Positions 35,749-47,666 are shown, numbered from the stretch's first letter. The stretch is 64,000 nucleotides of DNA from Chlorops oryzae (GCA_020466095.1 CM035807.1:35344039-35408038), one strand, 5' to 3'. Notes: a model not told the origin generated them from the sequence alone. Translations and numbers: made by a program.

Positions 35749-36075
35749 GGCTCATAGTCTTCAACCTACTTTAAAATGTTTGGTGGTTTAAACTTTCAAA
35801 TGATAGCTTTCAGGAGAGGTTTATTAATTTTATACGAACATTTTTGAAAAATTCAAATAAAGCAAAGGGATTTGATTGAGTTAAACTGGCATGAAGACTG
35901 AAAGAATCGGTCTGTTCCCGTATTGTACGAAACTGCCCATTTTTGGAAAACAGTATGAAAATTGGGCAAAATTGTGCAGTTTTGGGCAGCAGGTTCGTGC
36001 AGTACGGGAACAGACCTAATATATTCGAAAATTTAAACTTTCGAAGCTCTTAAACCGATTTGAAGACTACGAACC
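35749..36075. mobile_element. TIR element with GGYTCRTAGTCTTCAA ends
   Basis: GGCTCATAGTCTTCAA at the left; GGTTCGTAGTCTTCAA is the inverse at the right. A relative with GGGTCGTAGTCTTCAAG lies at about 40834-40985. A second MITE (35909-36016) is inserted in it. Confidence 0.55.
35909..36016. mobile_element. 108-bp MITE with GGTCTGTTCCCGTA ends
   Basis: GGTCTGTTCCCGTA at the left and TACGGGAACAGACC at the right, with inner inverted CTGCCCA/TGGGCAG. A partial copy is at about 47119-47198. Confidence 0.7.
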
Positions 36076-36170
36076 TAAGGTAGCATGGGTTACAAAAAAT
36101 ATCTGGTAGGCCGTAGAGCTCTTACAGCCGAAATGAATCAGGCATATCCTAGAAGTCGAACCCAAATAAA

Positions 36171-37066
36171 ACAAGTAAGGGTGTTATAGTCAGGCGAGCC
36201 TGACAATAAAATACCCGACACAGACACACATGTTTAAATAATTTTTGAACCACGCTTAAAAAAACAGGACCACTAAGTAAGAATATTCAAGAGGTTTTGA
36301 AGGCCATAAGGGGCCCCATATACCGACTTTTGTTAAATTTCTTTATGAAAACCGTCCCTTTTCCACGCCCACTTTTCCAATTTTTATTGCAATGCTAATC
36401 GATGGCTTAAATATACGGTCAATATTCTAAGTTTCATTGAAATATTTAAAAAAAGTTCGATTTTGAGGAAGTTTTGGGATTTTTGTCACAGACCCTAGCA
36501 GGGAAAGTAGGTACCTTTAATAATGGACCTATCAAAGAAATTTTTGGAGAGAATGTTTATGGCTACAAAGGAAGCATAAGTGCCAAATTTCGTTCAAGTC
36601 CCATTTGAATTTCGGGTGTAGGGGAAAATTTTCGAAAAAACGTCCTTATGCCACGGCCACTTTTCCAATTTTTGGAAATCATATTACTTGCCTTTAAATA
36701 TGTTCAAATATCAAATTTCATCAAAATATCTTGGAAAACTTCGATTTTAGAGCAGATTTTGTGATTTTCGTAACAGACCCTAGTACTGGAGGTACCCCTA
36801 AAAATGGTCCGATCGGGTCCATTCTCGAACTTGTTCTTACTCATGTCGCCGTGAGCACGCATACCAAATTTTATCAAGATAGCTCAACTCCTTCGATAAG
36901 ATAACTGTATACAGACAGACAGACAGACGGGACATATATCGAATCTCCTGGCGACGCTGATCATTTCTATATATATTTTGTATGGTCTATCTCGACTAGT
37001 TCTGGGTGTTACACACAACCACACAAACGCAATATACCCTCGACACAGAGTGTGTCGGGTATAAAA
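36171..37066 (+). mobile_element. DINE/Helentron-like repeat, copy 2 (uninterrupted)
   Basis: It begins ACAAGTAAGGGTG with the TCAGGC-GA-GCCTGA hairpin and ATACCCGACACAG. It carries a short (CAGA) run near 36915 and ends with the CGACACA-GAG-TGTGTCG hairpin and GGGTATAAAA. Subterminal inverted words, a microsatellite core and a 3' hairpin are the features of DINE-1/Helentron non-autonomous elements; that assignment is inferred. No long frame. Confidence 0.75.
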
Positions 37067-37341
37067 ATTCGAAATCAATGTGATTTCAATAGAAATCCAG
37101 GCAATTTCGAATTTTTTTGTATTTGATTTGGATTTTTAGAACATGCCTAAATAATGAATTAAATCCTATTACGGTTCTATGTAAAAATATCTTATTTGAT
37201 ACCAGAAGGCAATACAGTAATTCCATGTTTCAAAATCAGAAGTCAACAAAATTTCCTTTTTGTTTGATTTTTTACAAAATTTGTCCATCATTTATCAGAA
37301 ACGGCACCGCAATGACACATTCTTAAGGTAAAACTTTGATC

Positions 37342-40300
37342 TTAATCTAATTCTAATTGCTGTCTGTGATCGGGGTAAAGGTGTTCCTTACATTGTGGTA
37401 CCTGTACGTAATATTTGTCGCAAAAACGTGGATTCTTGTTAATCAATACTTCGGAAAGTATTCTTTCTTCCGGAACATTCTTTTTGGTAATTGTTAAAAA
37501 GCGATTATCACCAGAGCCACGTGCAATAGATTTCAAATTTAAACTGGCAGCAATTCTATGAAAAAAAAAAAGTAAACAAAAAAAAAAAAAAATTGAATAT
37601 AAGTTTTAAAAATAACATAAATTTTTCTACTCACTCATGGAGCGAAGCTCTTTCATCCTTTGTGAAGGTCGGCTCAAATTGTAATGGTCGCATATCATCG
37701 GAGCGAATATAGTTCTGCAACATTTCTCGAAAGTATTTTCTATCAAGATTATTTGAATTTCCAAGCCCGGAACGATTGCCTTTAAATAAATAGCTAACGG
37801 GATCTTCACGTCCTTGCATATTTGATCCTAAGCCACCGCCGGACCAACCCATATTCTTCATCATTTTAAAGCCTTTATTGCTGGCATCGAGTTTTGCACC
37901 AACAACATCATTGATGGGTTCTTGCGATACATCGCATACTATTTTCTCATCCTTTTTATTGATCTTAATTGTATCTTGCATTGGATTCGGCTTAATAGTG
38001 TAACAATCTCGTTGAAGCGCATTCAAAGCCTTCTGAAATGCCTTTACCTTTGATGCTTTCGCACTTAATTCATCGGCTTCGGCTATTTTTTTATTATTGA
38101 GGTATACGGCTATGGCGTTAGACGATGTTGCACGTTCTTCGTAAGGAACTCTACAACGTTGTGCTGATAAACTCAAACAATTACGTCCGCCTATTAATTG
38201 TACTACAAAATGTCCATGCTTTAGACCGGAAAATAAATCAGAACGTTTCGTTTGTGACGCATTATCCGAATGCCTGTTTCGATCGTATCGTTCATTCTGC
38301 TGAAATTGTGCTCTTTGTCTGTAGTTGCCTTGAGAGTTCCTGCTGGTGCTTGGGCCATCCGAATATTGATCTGACTGATTTTGCTGGAATCTCTGATGTG
38401 ACTGATATTGCTGACGTTGTTGATATTGCTGATATTGTTGATATGGTTGATGTGGCAAATATTGCTGAGGTTGTTGTTGCTGCTGATTATATTGGTAACG
38501 TTGCTGATTTTGATGGTGTTGTTGTTGGGGTTGTTGGTGTTGCTGATAATGATGTTGCGGCTGTTGTTGCCGTTGGTCTGTCTGTTGGTGTTGTTGTCGT
38601 CGTTGCTGCTGCTGCTGCTGTTGTTGTTGTTGTTGCGGTTGTGGTTGTTGTGGCAGATTTCTTCGCCCTACAATTTTCGTATTTAAGTCGAGTTATGTCA
38701 TGTCAAAAAGATAACTACATACAAATCTACAGAGCGATTCTACATGTTTTCAATCGAAATTTAATTTTAATTTTTGCCTTATAGATACAATTTTCGTCTA
38801 TACAGCGTATTTTAAAAGTAAACATGCGTTTGATTAGATTCGAATTATCTAAATTGTGTTTAATGCTCCGCGGTAGTTCCAAAATTAACTGAGCTATACA
38901 TATTTTGAAAGCTACTGTTAGTAGCTGACGCAAAAAAACATTGTAGGTATTTAACCCTTTACTGCATGATATGTTAAATAAACGGGGACAAAATTTTGTT
39001 CGTTGCAAATGGTTTTATAAACCCTTTTCTGCATGAAATATTCAAAAATTTCAAAAATATATTCGCTATAAATTATTTTATTAACCCTATACTGCATTAA
39101 ATTAAAAAAAAAATTAGAAAAATTATTCGCTGTAAATGGTTTTATTAACCCTTTACTGCAGAAAAACCATTATTAAGACTTCAAAAATATTTCATATTTC
39201 GTTTTCTTGCGACAATATATAACACAAATTCATCGCGGACGCTTGTAACTTCAATTTAACGGCATAATTTAAAGAAATGATTAAATTTACAAAAGAGAAC
39301 AACTTAAGATCTTATAGCCGTAGTTAATTTTGGCAACAAAAACACACAAACAAAAAATCCCTCCCGTGTTCTTCGAGATAAGTCGGACATGGTACAAAAT
39401 ACTTACATATAACTTTTGAAGGTCTCGGTCCGCTACTTTCGTCGTGTATTGCTATTTTTCTTATTGTATCGCAAAGATCTGCTCCTTGTTTTCTTTCTGT
39501 GTAAGGTGAGACAAGCAAACTTTTCTATGTTGTATTTGAACTTGAACTATAAAAAATATGCCTGCAACTTTTACTATGAAAAAGATGCCTGTACAGTTTA
39601 TATTAGATGTCTTAGCAATTACAGAAATGCCACCTTAAAATTAAATCTAAAAAAAATCAATTCCAAAAAATTATACTTAAATGCACTGAAGAGGGATTAT
39701 TTCACTTTCACCAAACGAAATAACTTGAAAAGGTACACCGTTACAAAGGAAACTGAGACCTTTGCTTCGAGGGGCGGAAAAAAACATTTAGCCCTATTTA
39801 AAATGAATATACCCCCGGGAATTTTTTCCCTACAAATTATTCTCCGCAGAAAAGAAAACTATTTTAAAAATCAATAAAAAGAAGAATGTGACAAATTTTG
39901 CTTAAAAATGTTGGATGATATCTTTGCTCCCTTCATATTTGCTTCCCAGTGTGTATCGAACGGAAGACTTTATTTTCAAATTCGCAGGGAAAAATCCCAC
40001 GAGAATATTTAGAATCGGGCTAGTAGAGACAAATTTGCCAATCATTTTACCCCTATTTAAGGCTGTAGCTTTTGGCGGATTAAAACATTCCCTCCTTAAA
40101 GTAATTGAAACTTGTTCAATTACTGTTCTTCCATGTACTTATTCAGCCCGATTCTAAATGAATATTACCCGGGAGTTTTTCTCCCGCAGAAATTTTGGCT
40201 CGCGGAAGAAGAAGGTGTTCAAGTGTCAAAAAAAAAGGAGAATGTCATGATTAGGGCTCGGAAAGTAATGCCCTAAAACTGACAAAAACTTTATTAAAAA

Positions 40301-41929
40301 CAATGAAAAATTTTGGTAATGAATCTTAAAAGTGTTCCTAAAATCTTTGACAAATGACCAAAAAATCATTTCAAATAATATTTTCTATCTATTTTATTAA
40401 TATTTTATTGCATTGAATTTTTAATTGCAATGAACACGAAGAAACCAATTCAAAATAAAATATTTTTAATAAGTTTTAGATTTAATTTAGTTTTAGTTTT
40501 TTTTTTTACAAAGAAATGAGCTTGCGGAATTTACCAGCATTTTTCATTGGTTTTACCCCCATTTTCCGGCATTTGTAGTGCATTTTTCCGAGTCTTACTG
40601 ATGATATTCTATAGTCTTGCTCACTTTATATTCACTGCCTCAAGTTTTTGAAACAGGCGGAATTTTTCGAATCTACTGGGTAAAAATTCCCGGGAATATT
40701 AAGAATGGGGTTGACCATTTTTTTTTTTTTTGTTTTACTAATTTACCGGGTAAATTCTGCAAGATTGGCTCTCGGAAAGGCTTAATTTATAATGAATTCG
40801 ATTAAAAGATAATGTGATGTTTGTAACATTAAGGGTCGTAGTCTTCAAGTCTTCTTAGGAATTTCGAAAATGTTCGAATATGTTCTTTTAGTCTTCATGC
40901 CAGTTTAGCTAAATCAAATACAGTGGCAGTGGTCATAAAGCATTAATGAAGACTAAAATTTGAAAGTTTAAACCCATAACCCTAATAATACGTTGTTGCG
41001 GCAACTCGTAGTTTGTCGGTATTCCCATACTACGTACTATTAGGGTATATAACGGTAATAAATTTTTACATACGGCAATGGTAATTTATACAAATTTTCA
41101 ACTGATTTAAAGGAATATCTACACCTTGCAATGAATAATTTGATTTATGTAATTATTCTTAGTTTCCTATGGTCCGGTTTAGACTAGGCAATTGAAATTG
41201 AAGAGCTGCCTAGTCTAAACCGGACCTATAGAAGCAAACGAGGCTACTATTATTTCTGCTTGATTTCGTTGCTTAAAAGAATTAGAAGAGAAAGAGGACT
41301 AAATGAAAAAGGTTTACCAGTAGTAAATTTCCAAAATATAAATTGAAAAAGCAACAAAAAATCGCCATTTATTGAAAGCAAATATTTTCGAAACGTGGAA
41401 ACTTTAAAACGGATTAAAATATTCAAATTTGAATATTGCACATGTAAGCAGTTCCTTTTTACTATTTGATTGAGCCATTGAGTAATTAACTTATAAATCT
41501 GGATTAATCTAAATGTTCGCCTTTTGGTGTTAATATGTAGGTAATTTCGTGGAATCGCTCTACAAGTACTGTACAATATTAAGATGCAATGCGTCTACCT
41601 TTTGCTTTCTGTTCTGCTGCCTCCGATCCTCCAACAAATGTCCGTTTCAGTCGATTTGAACGTGATAGTCGAAATTCTTTTGCAACTTCGTCAGATAATT
41701 CATCAACTACACGCATCGTTTCTTCTGGGTACTTACAGCCCAGAAATTCCATATTGAAGAAAACTTGCGCTAAACAAACCAGTCTATCTTCCGCGAACTT
41801 TCCCTTCCATACTTCCATAAATCTACGCCTCAATGCCCAATGCTCTTCACTATCATATTCGGAGCGATATTGGTCTAAATCCCAATCTGTTGGAAAACTT
41901 GATTCCGTATTCTCCGATGACGAAGCCAT
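37342..41929 (-). CDS. NKRF-like protein (XTBD, polyQ, dsRBD-like, G-patch, R3H), inferred four-exon model
   Basis: Proposed exons: 41929-41599, 39496-39407, 38667-37635, 37555-37342 (331+90+1033+214 nt, 555 residues); every junction has GT-AG and matching phase (1, 1, 2). Exon 1 carries an XRN2-binding XTBD (YRSEYDSEEHW...VFFNMEFLGCKYPEE). Exon 3 opens with a long polyQ tract (CAA/CAG), then a dsRBD-like end (ASKVKAFQKALNALQ), then the G-patch (NKGFKMMKNMGWSGGGLG). The R3H domain spans exons 3-4 (FTKDERASLH, then IAASLNLKSIARGSGDNRF). This is the vertebrate NKRF order; NKRF binds XRN2 and acts in nucleolar rRNA processing. Exons 3-4 are firm, exon 2 is likely, and linkage to exon 1 is inferred. 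Without the join, exon 1 reads through to a 116-aa protein (next entry), and the downstream part lacks an in-frame ATG. Confidence 0.7.
38459..38665 (-). repeat. CAA/CAG polyglutamine tract in the NKRF-like gene
   Basis: In-frame Q-rich coding repeat with H, P and R interruptions. The plus-strand frames here (Leu/Val-rich) are shadows of it. Confidence 0.85.
39788..40022. mobile_element. MITE with TA-flanked GCCCKATTCTAAAT ends
   Basis: TAGCCCTATTTAAAATGAATATACCCCCGGGAA-type left end, and the inverse of TAGCCCGATTCTAAATATTC at the right, with TA duplication. It lies in the long first intron of the NKRF-like model. Confidence 0.6.
40143..40712. mobile_element. second MITE of the GCCC...CCCGGGA family
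   Basis: CAGCCCGATTCTAAATGAAT at the left and the inverse of CAACCCCATTCTTAATATTC at the right, both followed by CCCGGGA and a T-run. Same family as 39788-40022 and the palindrome at 14175-14220. Confidence 0.55.
41171..41226. repeat. 56-bp perfect hairpin
   Basis: The 20-bp arm GGTCCGGTTTAGACTAGGCA and its exact inverse are separated by 16 bp and flanked by TAT/TATA. Possibly the smallest deletion form of a MITE. Confidence 0.7.
41579..41929 (-). CDS. XTBD protein, CDKN2AIPNL-like, 116 aa (alternative to NKRF exon 1)
   Basis: A complete single-exon frame, ATG at 41929 (MASSSENTESSFPTDWDL) to TAA at 41579. Residues 17-85 are an XTBD/DUF3469 domain, the module by which CDKN2AIP, CDKN2AIPNL and NKRF bind the nuclear exonuclease XRN2. 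The 116-aa length equals, as I recall, human CDKN2AIPNL. The C-terminus is basic (NRLKRTF...KAKGRRIAS), perhaps a nuclear signal. A donor-like AAAAG/GTAGAC at 41598 would drop the last six residues and join the frame to the G-patch/R3H gene downstream. Both forms could exist through retained versus spliced intron. Confidence 0.8.
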   Translation of the reverse strand: MASSSENTESSFPTDWDLDQYRSEYDSEEHWALRRRFMEVWKGKFAEDRLVCLAQVFFNMEFLGCKYPEETMRVVDELSDEVAKEFRLSRSNRLKRTFVGGSEAAEQKAKGRRIAS

Positions 41930-42115
41930 TTCAGCTCAGATTCCAGATTTTTCAGATTCCCTTCAATTCGTATTTATAGCACGAGTCGGGGATAAACAAT
42001 CGTTCGTATTCCGTACCATCACTGAGTACTCGGTATTAGTGAATCCGCATGGATTATTAACAGTGCTGCCACTTTTTGGGTAAATATACGATATCAGTAT
42101 CTTTTCACGTCCTTA

Positions 42116-42888
42116 CCCAGCCGGACATTATCGCATGCATGAAAAAAAAACATTAATGCAGTAGAAGTGAAGCATTCATTTTTAAAGAGTCCAATTGGTG
42201 CTTTTTCGAACGATCTTCTAGTGAAAATATCACAGAAGCAAGAGATCGTTGCAACAGACCCTTCTTCAAATGAAATTTACATTTGAAAGAGGGTTGTATA
42301 CTCCTATTTTGAATGAAGATCCTATGAAATTGTTATGACTAGATATTTTTCAATCGGTGTGCTACAATTCTCAAAAGTTTTATAATTTTGTTGTACTTAA
42401 GATGTTTTAAGAATTGAAACTCTTAAGTCTTTCCAAAGGCGAAAATGTGTCACAGTCACGAAGTGACCAAATATGGCCTTATCCACGAATTTTTTTTAAA
42501 TATTCATTTTCTTCTTCTCTCAGATCCCCGCGGCGTATACTAGTTTTTTCATATGTAATTCTCATTCGCGTTGCCACCATATACTTTTTTCTAAATGATA
42601 TTTTCATTCATGCTAGCAGCATACACTCTATTTTCAAATGAAATAATCATGCTCGTTGGATCCATTTCAGCCAGCTGGCATTTACTCTTTGCCCAAATGA
42701 AGTTTTCATGCGGACCAGGGTCATACACTCCTCTACCTAATGAATAACACATGAATTTTGAAGTACTGAAAATTGCGTCCATCTCATAACAAACTTCATT
42801 AGAAGTAAAGGTTAGTAATGCGAGTAGTCGCAGTATGAATTTTCACCACTTCGGAAGTACTGCAGAAGTCGTGAAATTTCCGGCTGGG
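42116..42888. mobile_element. element with CCCAGCCGGA ends and internal minisatellite
   Basis: CCCAGCCGGACAT at the left and the inverse of CCCAGCCGGAAAT at the right. Inside (about 42240-42760) there are several diverged units of roughly 45-50 bp. Each has the order CAT-AC-ACTC...AAATGAAA...TCATGC with a changing centre (GCTAGCAGC, CGTTGCCACC, GGACCAGGG). Related to 3098-3480. Confidence 0.6.
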
Positions 42889-45379
42889 TCTGTACAGTAG
42901 TTTCGCTATATAGAAAGAGCTATTATACACGAGGCCTTTTTAACCGCGCTTCGTAACTCGTATGTCGAGTTTGTTGGATGACTGTACACAAGGAAGCGAA
43001 AAGTATACAAAGTGAAGCTTCCATAAATTGATGATCACGTTTTGTGTGAGTGGGTCACTCTCTATGACAGATTTGTACATTAGGATTTGAGGGCGTTCCC
43101 AACATGTTAATGCACACTTTTCAACAGTAAAATTTTGTTTAAAAAAACTCGTTAATTTTATGTAGGTAAATGTATTTTTGAGACTCAACTCGATGAATTT
43201 AGTTTAACAATAGAAAAACATTATGAATTTGTGCAAAAATCTAATTTATATTTTAAAAATGTTGAAAATATATTACATTTATAAATTAATTAATTAGTTA
43301 TTTTCACAAATTCATAAATGTTTTTTATGTAAATTAAATTCATCCCAGAGTTCCGAAATTTAAGTGACATAAATATTTATTTTTGCATCTTAAATCAAAC
43401 TAAAACTGAATATAATAGAAGAAAATAATCGTATGTTCCGATTGTTCTACATCAACTTGAAAATTATAAAATAACAGAATTTTGTTACATAATTTTTCAA
43501 TTAATATGAATAAATAGCATCATAATTTATAAATCTAAGGAATGTTCACAAAGTGCAAGCTAATTTAAGGTTTAAATTGTTAATAGTCGTTGAGATTCAA
43601 ATCCAATAGAAAAATCATCGTCTAGCATATTTATACCTTAAATTAGCATAATTGTGAATAGCCTATACTGATTTTTACATTTAATTGTGAACGTGACAGC
43701 AGAAGGGGTGAGATCGGTGGTTTAATGCTTTCATATGTAACAGAGTTTATGACAAAGGGGGTTTTAAGGCGCGGTCTAAGAGATTGTTGCATGACTTAAA
43801 AGAAGCTGACATAAGTAATGGATCCTAACGCACCCTTGCTAATAAATCGGCACAATTAAAAATTTTTTTAAATCAATTTTTTTATGTACGATTGAATTTT
43901 TCTGTATGAAACCCAACACATAGACAATTAACACTTATATTGATTGATGCAGCAGTCGATTAAGAGTAATATTAGTTAAGAAAAAATTTTATTTCTCCTT
44001 AGAGTCAAGAGGGATTCAATGATTTTCGAGAAATGCGAAATTTGGAATTTTCCGATTTAGTAGCAAGGGTGCGATATACATTTATATAAGAAAAAACCGG
44101 ATATAAGAAATAAATTCCTTGGCAAAATCGAATATCTTATATAGCAAAACTACTCTATCTTCAATGTTTAATTTGTCTTTCGGACAATTTATACATAATA
44201 TTACTGACAGACATATGGTGTGAAATCTATAGATTTCATAGAATTGATATTTTTCAAAAATTAACTCATATGTTAGAAAATAAAGGAGCGGAAATGATCG
44301 TTTTGAACCCAATACCGATATGTATTCACTTAGTTGGAAAAATAAATGTAAAGGCTTATGTAAGAAAACTCTTTCAAAAATACATAAAAGCTTAAACAAA
44401 AAAAAATGAAGCACAGATATCTATTTGGAAAAAATTATAAGATGTATATTTGTTATACCTTCAAGCGAAAATAAGAGATATTGCTATGTTTAAATTAATT
44501 TTTTGGAATTAAAGCTTCAAGTGCTAGAAATGTACTGTGAAAGTTTGAAAATGGACACTAAAATTGTTTGGGAGACAGACGAAGTGTCGAGCTATGCCAT
44601 TTGAAAAATTGTTTATTTTGGGTTGCGCATCTTCAGAGCCTATACTGATAACTAGTTGCACATTATGAGCCTATTCGCTACAACGTCGTAAAGTGTGAGA
44701 GAGACAACTATATTCACGCTCCTTTAATCCTTAAAATATGCCAACACCTTCGAAGTCGGTGTCAGTATTTACTTTGAAAAATGTGCCGCAATCAGCTGTC
44801 CTAGCATTTATTTCGCATAAAAAATGGACATGTTCATTTCTATGGCGAAGTAAAGCAGGAAAGTCGCATGCAACCTTACGCACTTGATTACTTGACATCT
44901 CAGTATAAGCGAAAGTAAAGTATTTACTTCAAAGTACTTTCCGATTTTTTTTGTACGTATTTCTTATGGGCGCTTTACTTACTGCATATCTCAGTATAGG
45001 CTCTTAATGTATAATTTTGTTTGAAAAGATACATTTTTTTAATAATTTGCGTAAAATTTTGTGGCAGCACTGATTGTTAAAAACGTCGATCAGACGGTCA
45101 TTTTGGCCTGCACACATGTACGGTGTGACACATTGACAGAACTGGAGCGCGCCCCCAATGCTGGCCACTCACGCTATACCGATCGAAGCGATTTGTCCAT
45201 GTTGACAAAAAGGAGAGTAGAATGTATATAAAAATTTTTAATGGTCTGTGGCAGTCAAAGACAGGAAAGGCTCTTAAATTTTGTAAAACTGTTTTTATTT
45301 GGTCCACTCATATTTTTAGCTTATTAGAATAATTAAATCACATTTTATATTGATGTAGCCATCAGTAGTTCGTCTACTC
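42889..45379. other. non-coding AT-rich stretch
   Basis: A TATACACGAGG MITE end at about 42922 and a few inverted words; no gene. 3' flank of the first takeout-family gene. Confidence 0.45.
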
Positions 45380-46808
45380 TTATACTTTTGGTATATCATA
45401 AATGAAATAATTTGCCGGAACATAATGGAAAAGCTTTTTAAATTTATCGTCCAAAGTTAACTCTATTGTTTGTTGAATGGCTGGCCGTAGCACTTGGTAT
45501 AATTCAGGCCATTGGGCGTTTAATAGCTTATTTGTAGACTCTTCCAAATCCTTTTGCCCATGGAACAAATTATCAATATGCAAATGGAAATTACTAATTT
45601 TTGCAATATTTGCTTTAACCATCTTGATATCCGTGAATGTAAAATCACCGTCTGTCCGTAGCTTGCAATGTATAATTAAATCTATGTCTACATTTTCTGA
45701 AAAATAGAATCAAAAAAAAAAAAAACACACACAATTAGGTACTTACACGGGGTTAAATGTTTCAATGTATCAAAATGAATAGAACTCACCTGCAAAGAAT
45801 TTTGTTTTTCCTTGACTATTCAATGGAATTGATAGCACGGTTCCTTTGTTTTGTAGTCCGAATCAAATTCCAATCGTGGTGCAAAAAGCTTTGCATTCAC
45901 AATCCAACTACGCGTATCCAGTCTAAGGATATCAAAAATTATTCTCACTTTTATTACTACCTGTTAGATGAAGGATTTTTTTTTTAAACTTACTTTGCTT
46001 CCGATACAGTTACTTTGCTTATGCCTGACACCAGAATATTCTCCAGAATCATATTTAGCGAAAGTATATTCGAATTATCCTGTACGATTTTAACTTTCTT
46101 CACGAAAAGAGGATCCCATTTTCCAAAGCTTTTTAAACCAGGCACTCCTGCATTAAAAGTTAAAAGAGAAAAATATATTTTTTAATCACGTATTTAAAGA
46201 TCTCGGCGTAAAAGAAATTTCCAAAAAGCTCAAAGTTCCCAGAGGTTCACCTCGACTCTGAAATGAGTGCTGTTTGAACTCGAATGTCACAGGACCACTC
46301 AGAACACCAGCCTACTCCCTGAAATATTCAGACTTAGCCAAGCAGCCGGATTTAGTCGCCTTTTACGACAGGCATGCCTTACAACGGGATAATTCTAACC
46401 CCATCACCGGAGGGGCAAAACCCTACAAATATTCAACGCACCTTAACATATGGAACCAGTTCCAATCAACTGTGAACTTGATTGGATTTGACTTCATATG
46501 CTTGAATGTGTTGAGATTTTTATACACAAATTTGATGATTGATGTTTCAACATGAATTGCTAGATATCCTTACCATTTTTCCATTCGCTAAAAATTTTTT
46601 GAAGGTTTATAGCCAAACATTTGCTAAAACCAGGATCATTTAATCCACAGGGTTGTAGGAAAGAAGCTGTAAAATATTTCACATAATTATTCAGTATTCC
46701 AATACAAAAATACCGTTTTGACCCCATACGTTTCTCTATTAAATATTTATCGGCATGTCCAAATTTTAATATGATGCTTATTATTGCCAAACAAAATATC
46801 TGTTTCAT
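45380..46808 (-). CDS. takeout/JHBP-family protein A, five exons, one 1-nt break
   Basis: A secreted carrier of small hydrophobic ligands, by family. Exons: 46808-46730, 46666-46574, 46147-45994, 45922-45790, 45696-45380. Phases are 1, 1, 2, 1, as in its two neighbours. ATG at 46808 opens a signal peptide (MKQIFCLAIISIILKFGHA). The conserved disulphide pair follows (LQPCGLNDPGFSKC), then GVPGLKSFGKWDPLFV, and a C-terminal NLFHGQKDLEE...FHYVPANYFI block typical of the family. About 258 residues. Exon 4 is 133 nt, against 134 nt in both neighbours, and its frame breaks near 45838, where one G appears missing (GACTACAAAACAAAGGAACC). The rest is intact, so a sequence error or very recent loss is likely. 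A 425-nt intron 2 holds GC-rich repeat-like sequence. Confidence 0.85.
46240..46540. repeat. GC-richer repeat-like block in intron 2 of takeout A
   Basis: The block contains TAGTCGCCTTTTACGACAGG and CACCGGAGGGGC, unlike the AT-rich surroundings. It resembles widely dispersed repeat debris seen in insect genomes. I cannot name the family. Confidence 0.35.
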
Positions 46809-47118
46809 TGTGCGATTTTATTTTCAATTTAATTTATCACGAAATGAAATTAAATTCTACGTTATTCGGGCTTCTGGAGCATACTGAAATGGGTTTCTAA
46901 TTTGGGTGTGCTTTTATTTCTGTTTTCATTTCTTTACGACGTCGAGTGCTTACTATGCAAATAGCAAGTCTAAAACTCGTCTCAAAATATTGTTTACAGA
47001 AATGTTTACGGCGTCTACTTTAAAAAGTAATATATACTGAATACAGGGTGTTGCAATTAAGGAACATTCTCAGCAATTAAAAACACAAAAGACTGCTAAA
47101 GGTAATTTGAACTGTAAA
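46809..47118. other. upstream flank of takeout A
   Basis: AT-rich. CTGAATACAGGGTGTTGC near 47040 is similar to other repeat ends in the window. No gene. Confidence 0.4.
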
Positions 47119-47198
47119 AGTTAACTGCCCAATTTTTTGAAAACTGTATAAAATTTGGGCAAAATTGGGCAGTTTCTTGCAGTACGGGCAACAGACCT
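47119..47198. mobile_element. partial copy of the GGTCTGTTCCCGTA MITE
   Basis: It shares AACTGCCCA...GGGCAAAATTG...GCAGTACGGGCAACAGACC with 35909-36016. The left end is lost. Confidence 0.55.
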
Positions 47199-47202
47199 AA
47201 TG

Positions 47203-47666
47203 TGAATTCCAAAAATTGGAAAAGTGGGCGCGACAGAAGGGCGTTTTTCGAAAAATGTCTCCCACACCCGAAATTCATATGGGATTTCAACGAAATTTTG
47301 GCACATATGCTTCCTTTGTTGCCATAAACATCCTCCCCCTTGATCGGTCCATTATTAAGGGTATCTCCAGTACTAGGGTCTGTCACAAAAATCCCAAAAC
47401 TGCCCCAAAATCGGACTTTTTCGAAGTAATTGATAAAAATTTAGAACTTAAGCGTATATTTAAGCCTCCGATTAGAATTCAAAAAATTTGGAAAAGTGTC
47501 CGTGGCAAAGGGGCGGTTTTCATAAGGAAATTTAACAAAAGTTGGTATATGAGGCCCCTTATGGCCTTTCTGGTTTTTTGGCGTGTTTTAAATAATATTT
47601 ATACATGTGTGACTGTGTCGGGTATTTTATTGTCAGGCTCGCCTGACTATAATACCCTTACTTGTT
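47203..47666 (-). mobile_element. DINE/Helentron-like repeat, copy 3, 5' half
   Basis: Reverse complement of the 36171 copy from its start (ACAAGTAAGGGTATTATAGT) to about the GGAAGCATATGTGCC/ATTTCGGGTGTG region. The microsatellite and 3' hairpin half is missing. Confidence 0.75.

Noticed and set aside
38125..38784. 219-residue plus-strand frame rich in V, A and D
   Set aside because: It is the antisense shadow of the polyQ and dsRBD parts of the NKRF-like gene.
45757..45987. 76-residue plus-strand frame
   Set aside because: It is antisense to exon 4 of takeout A.
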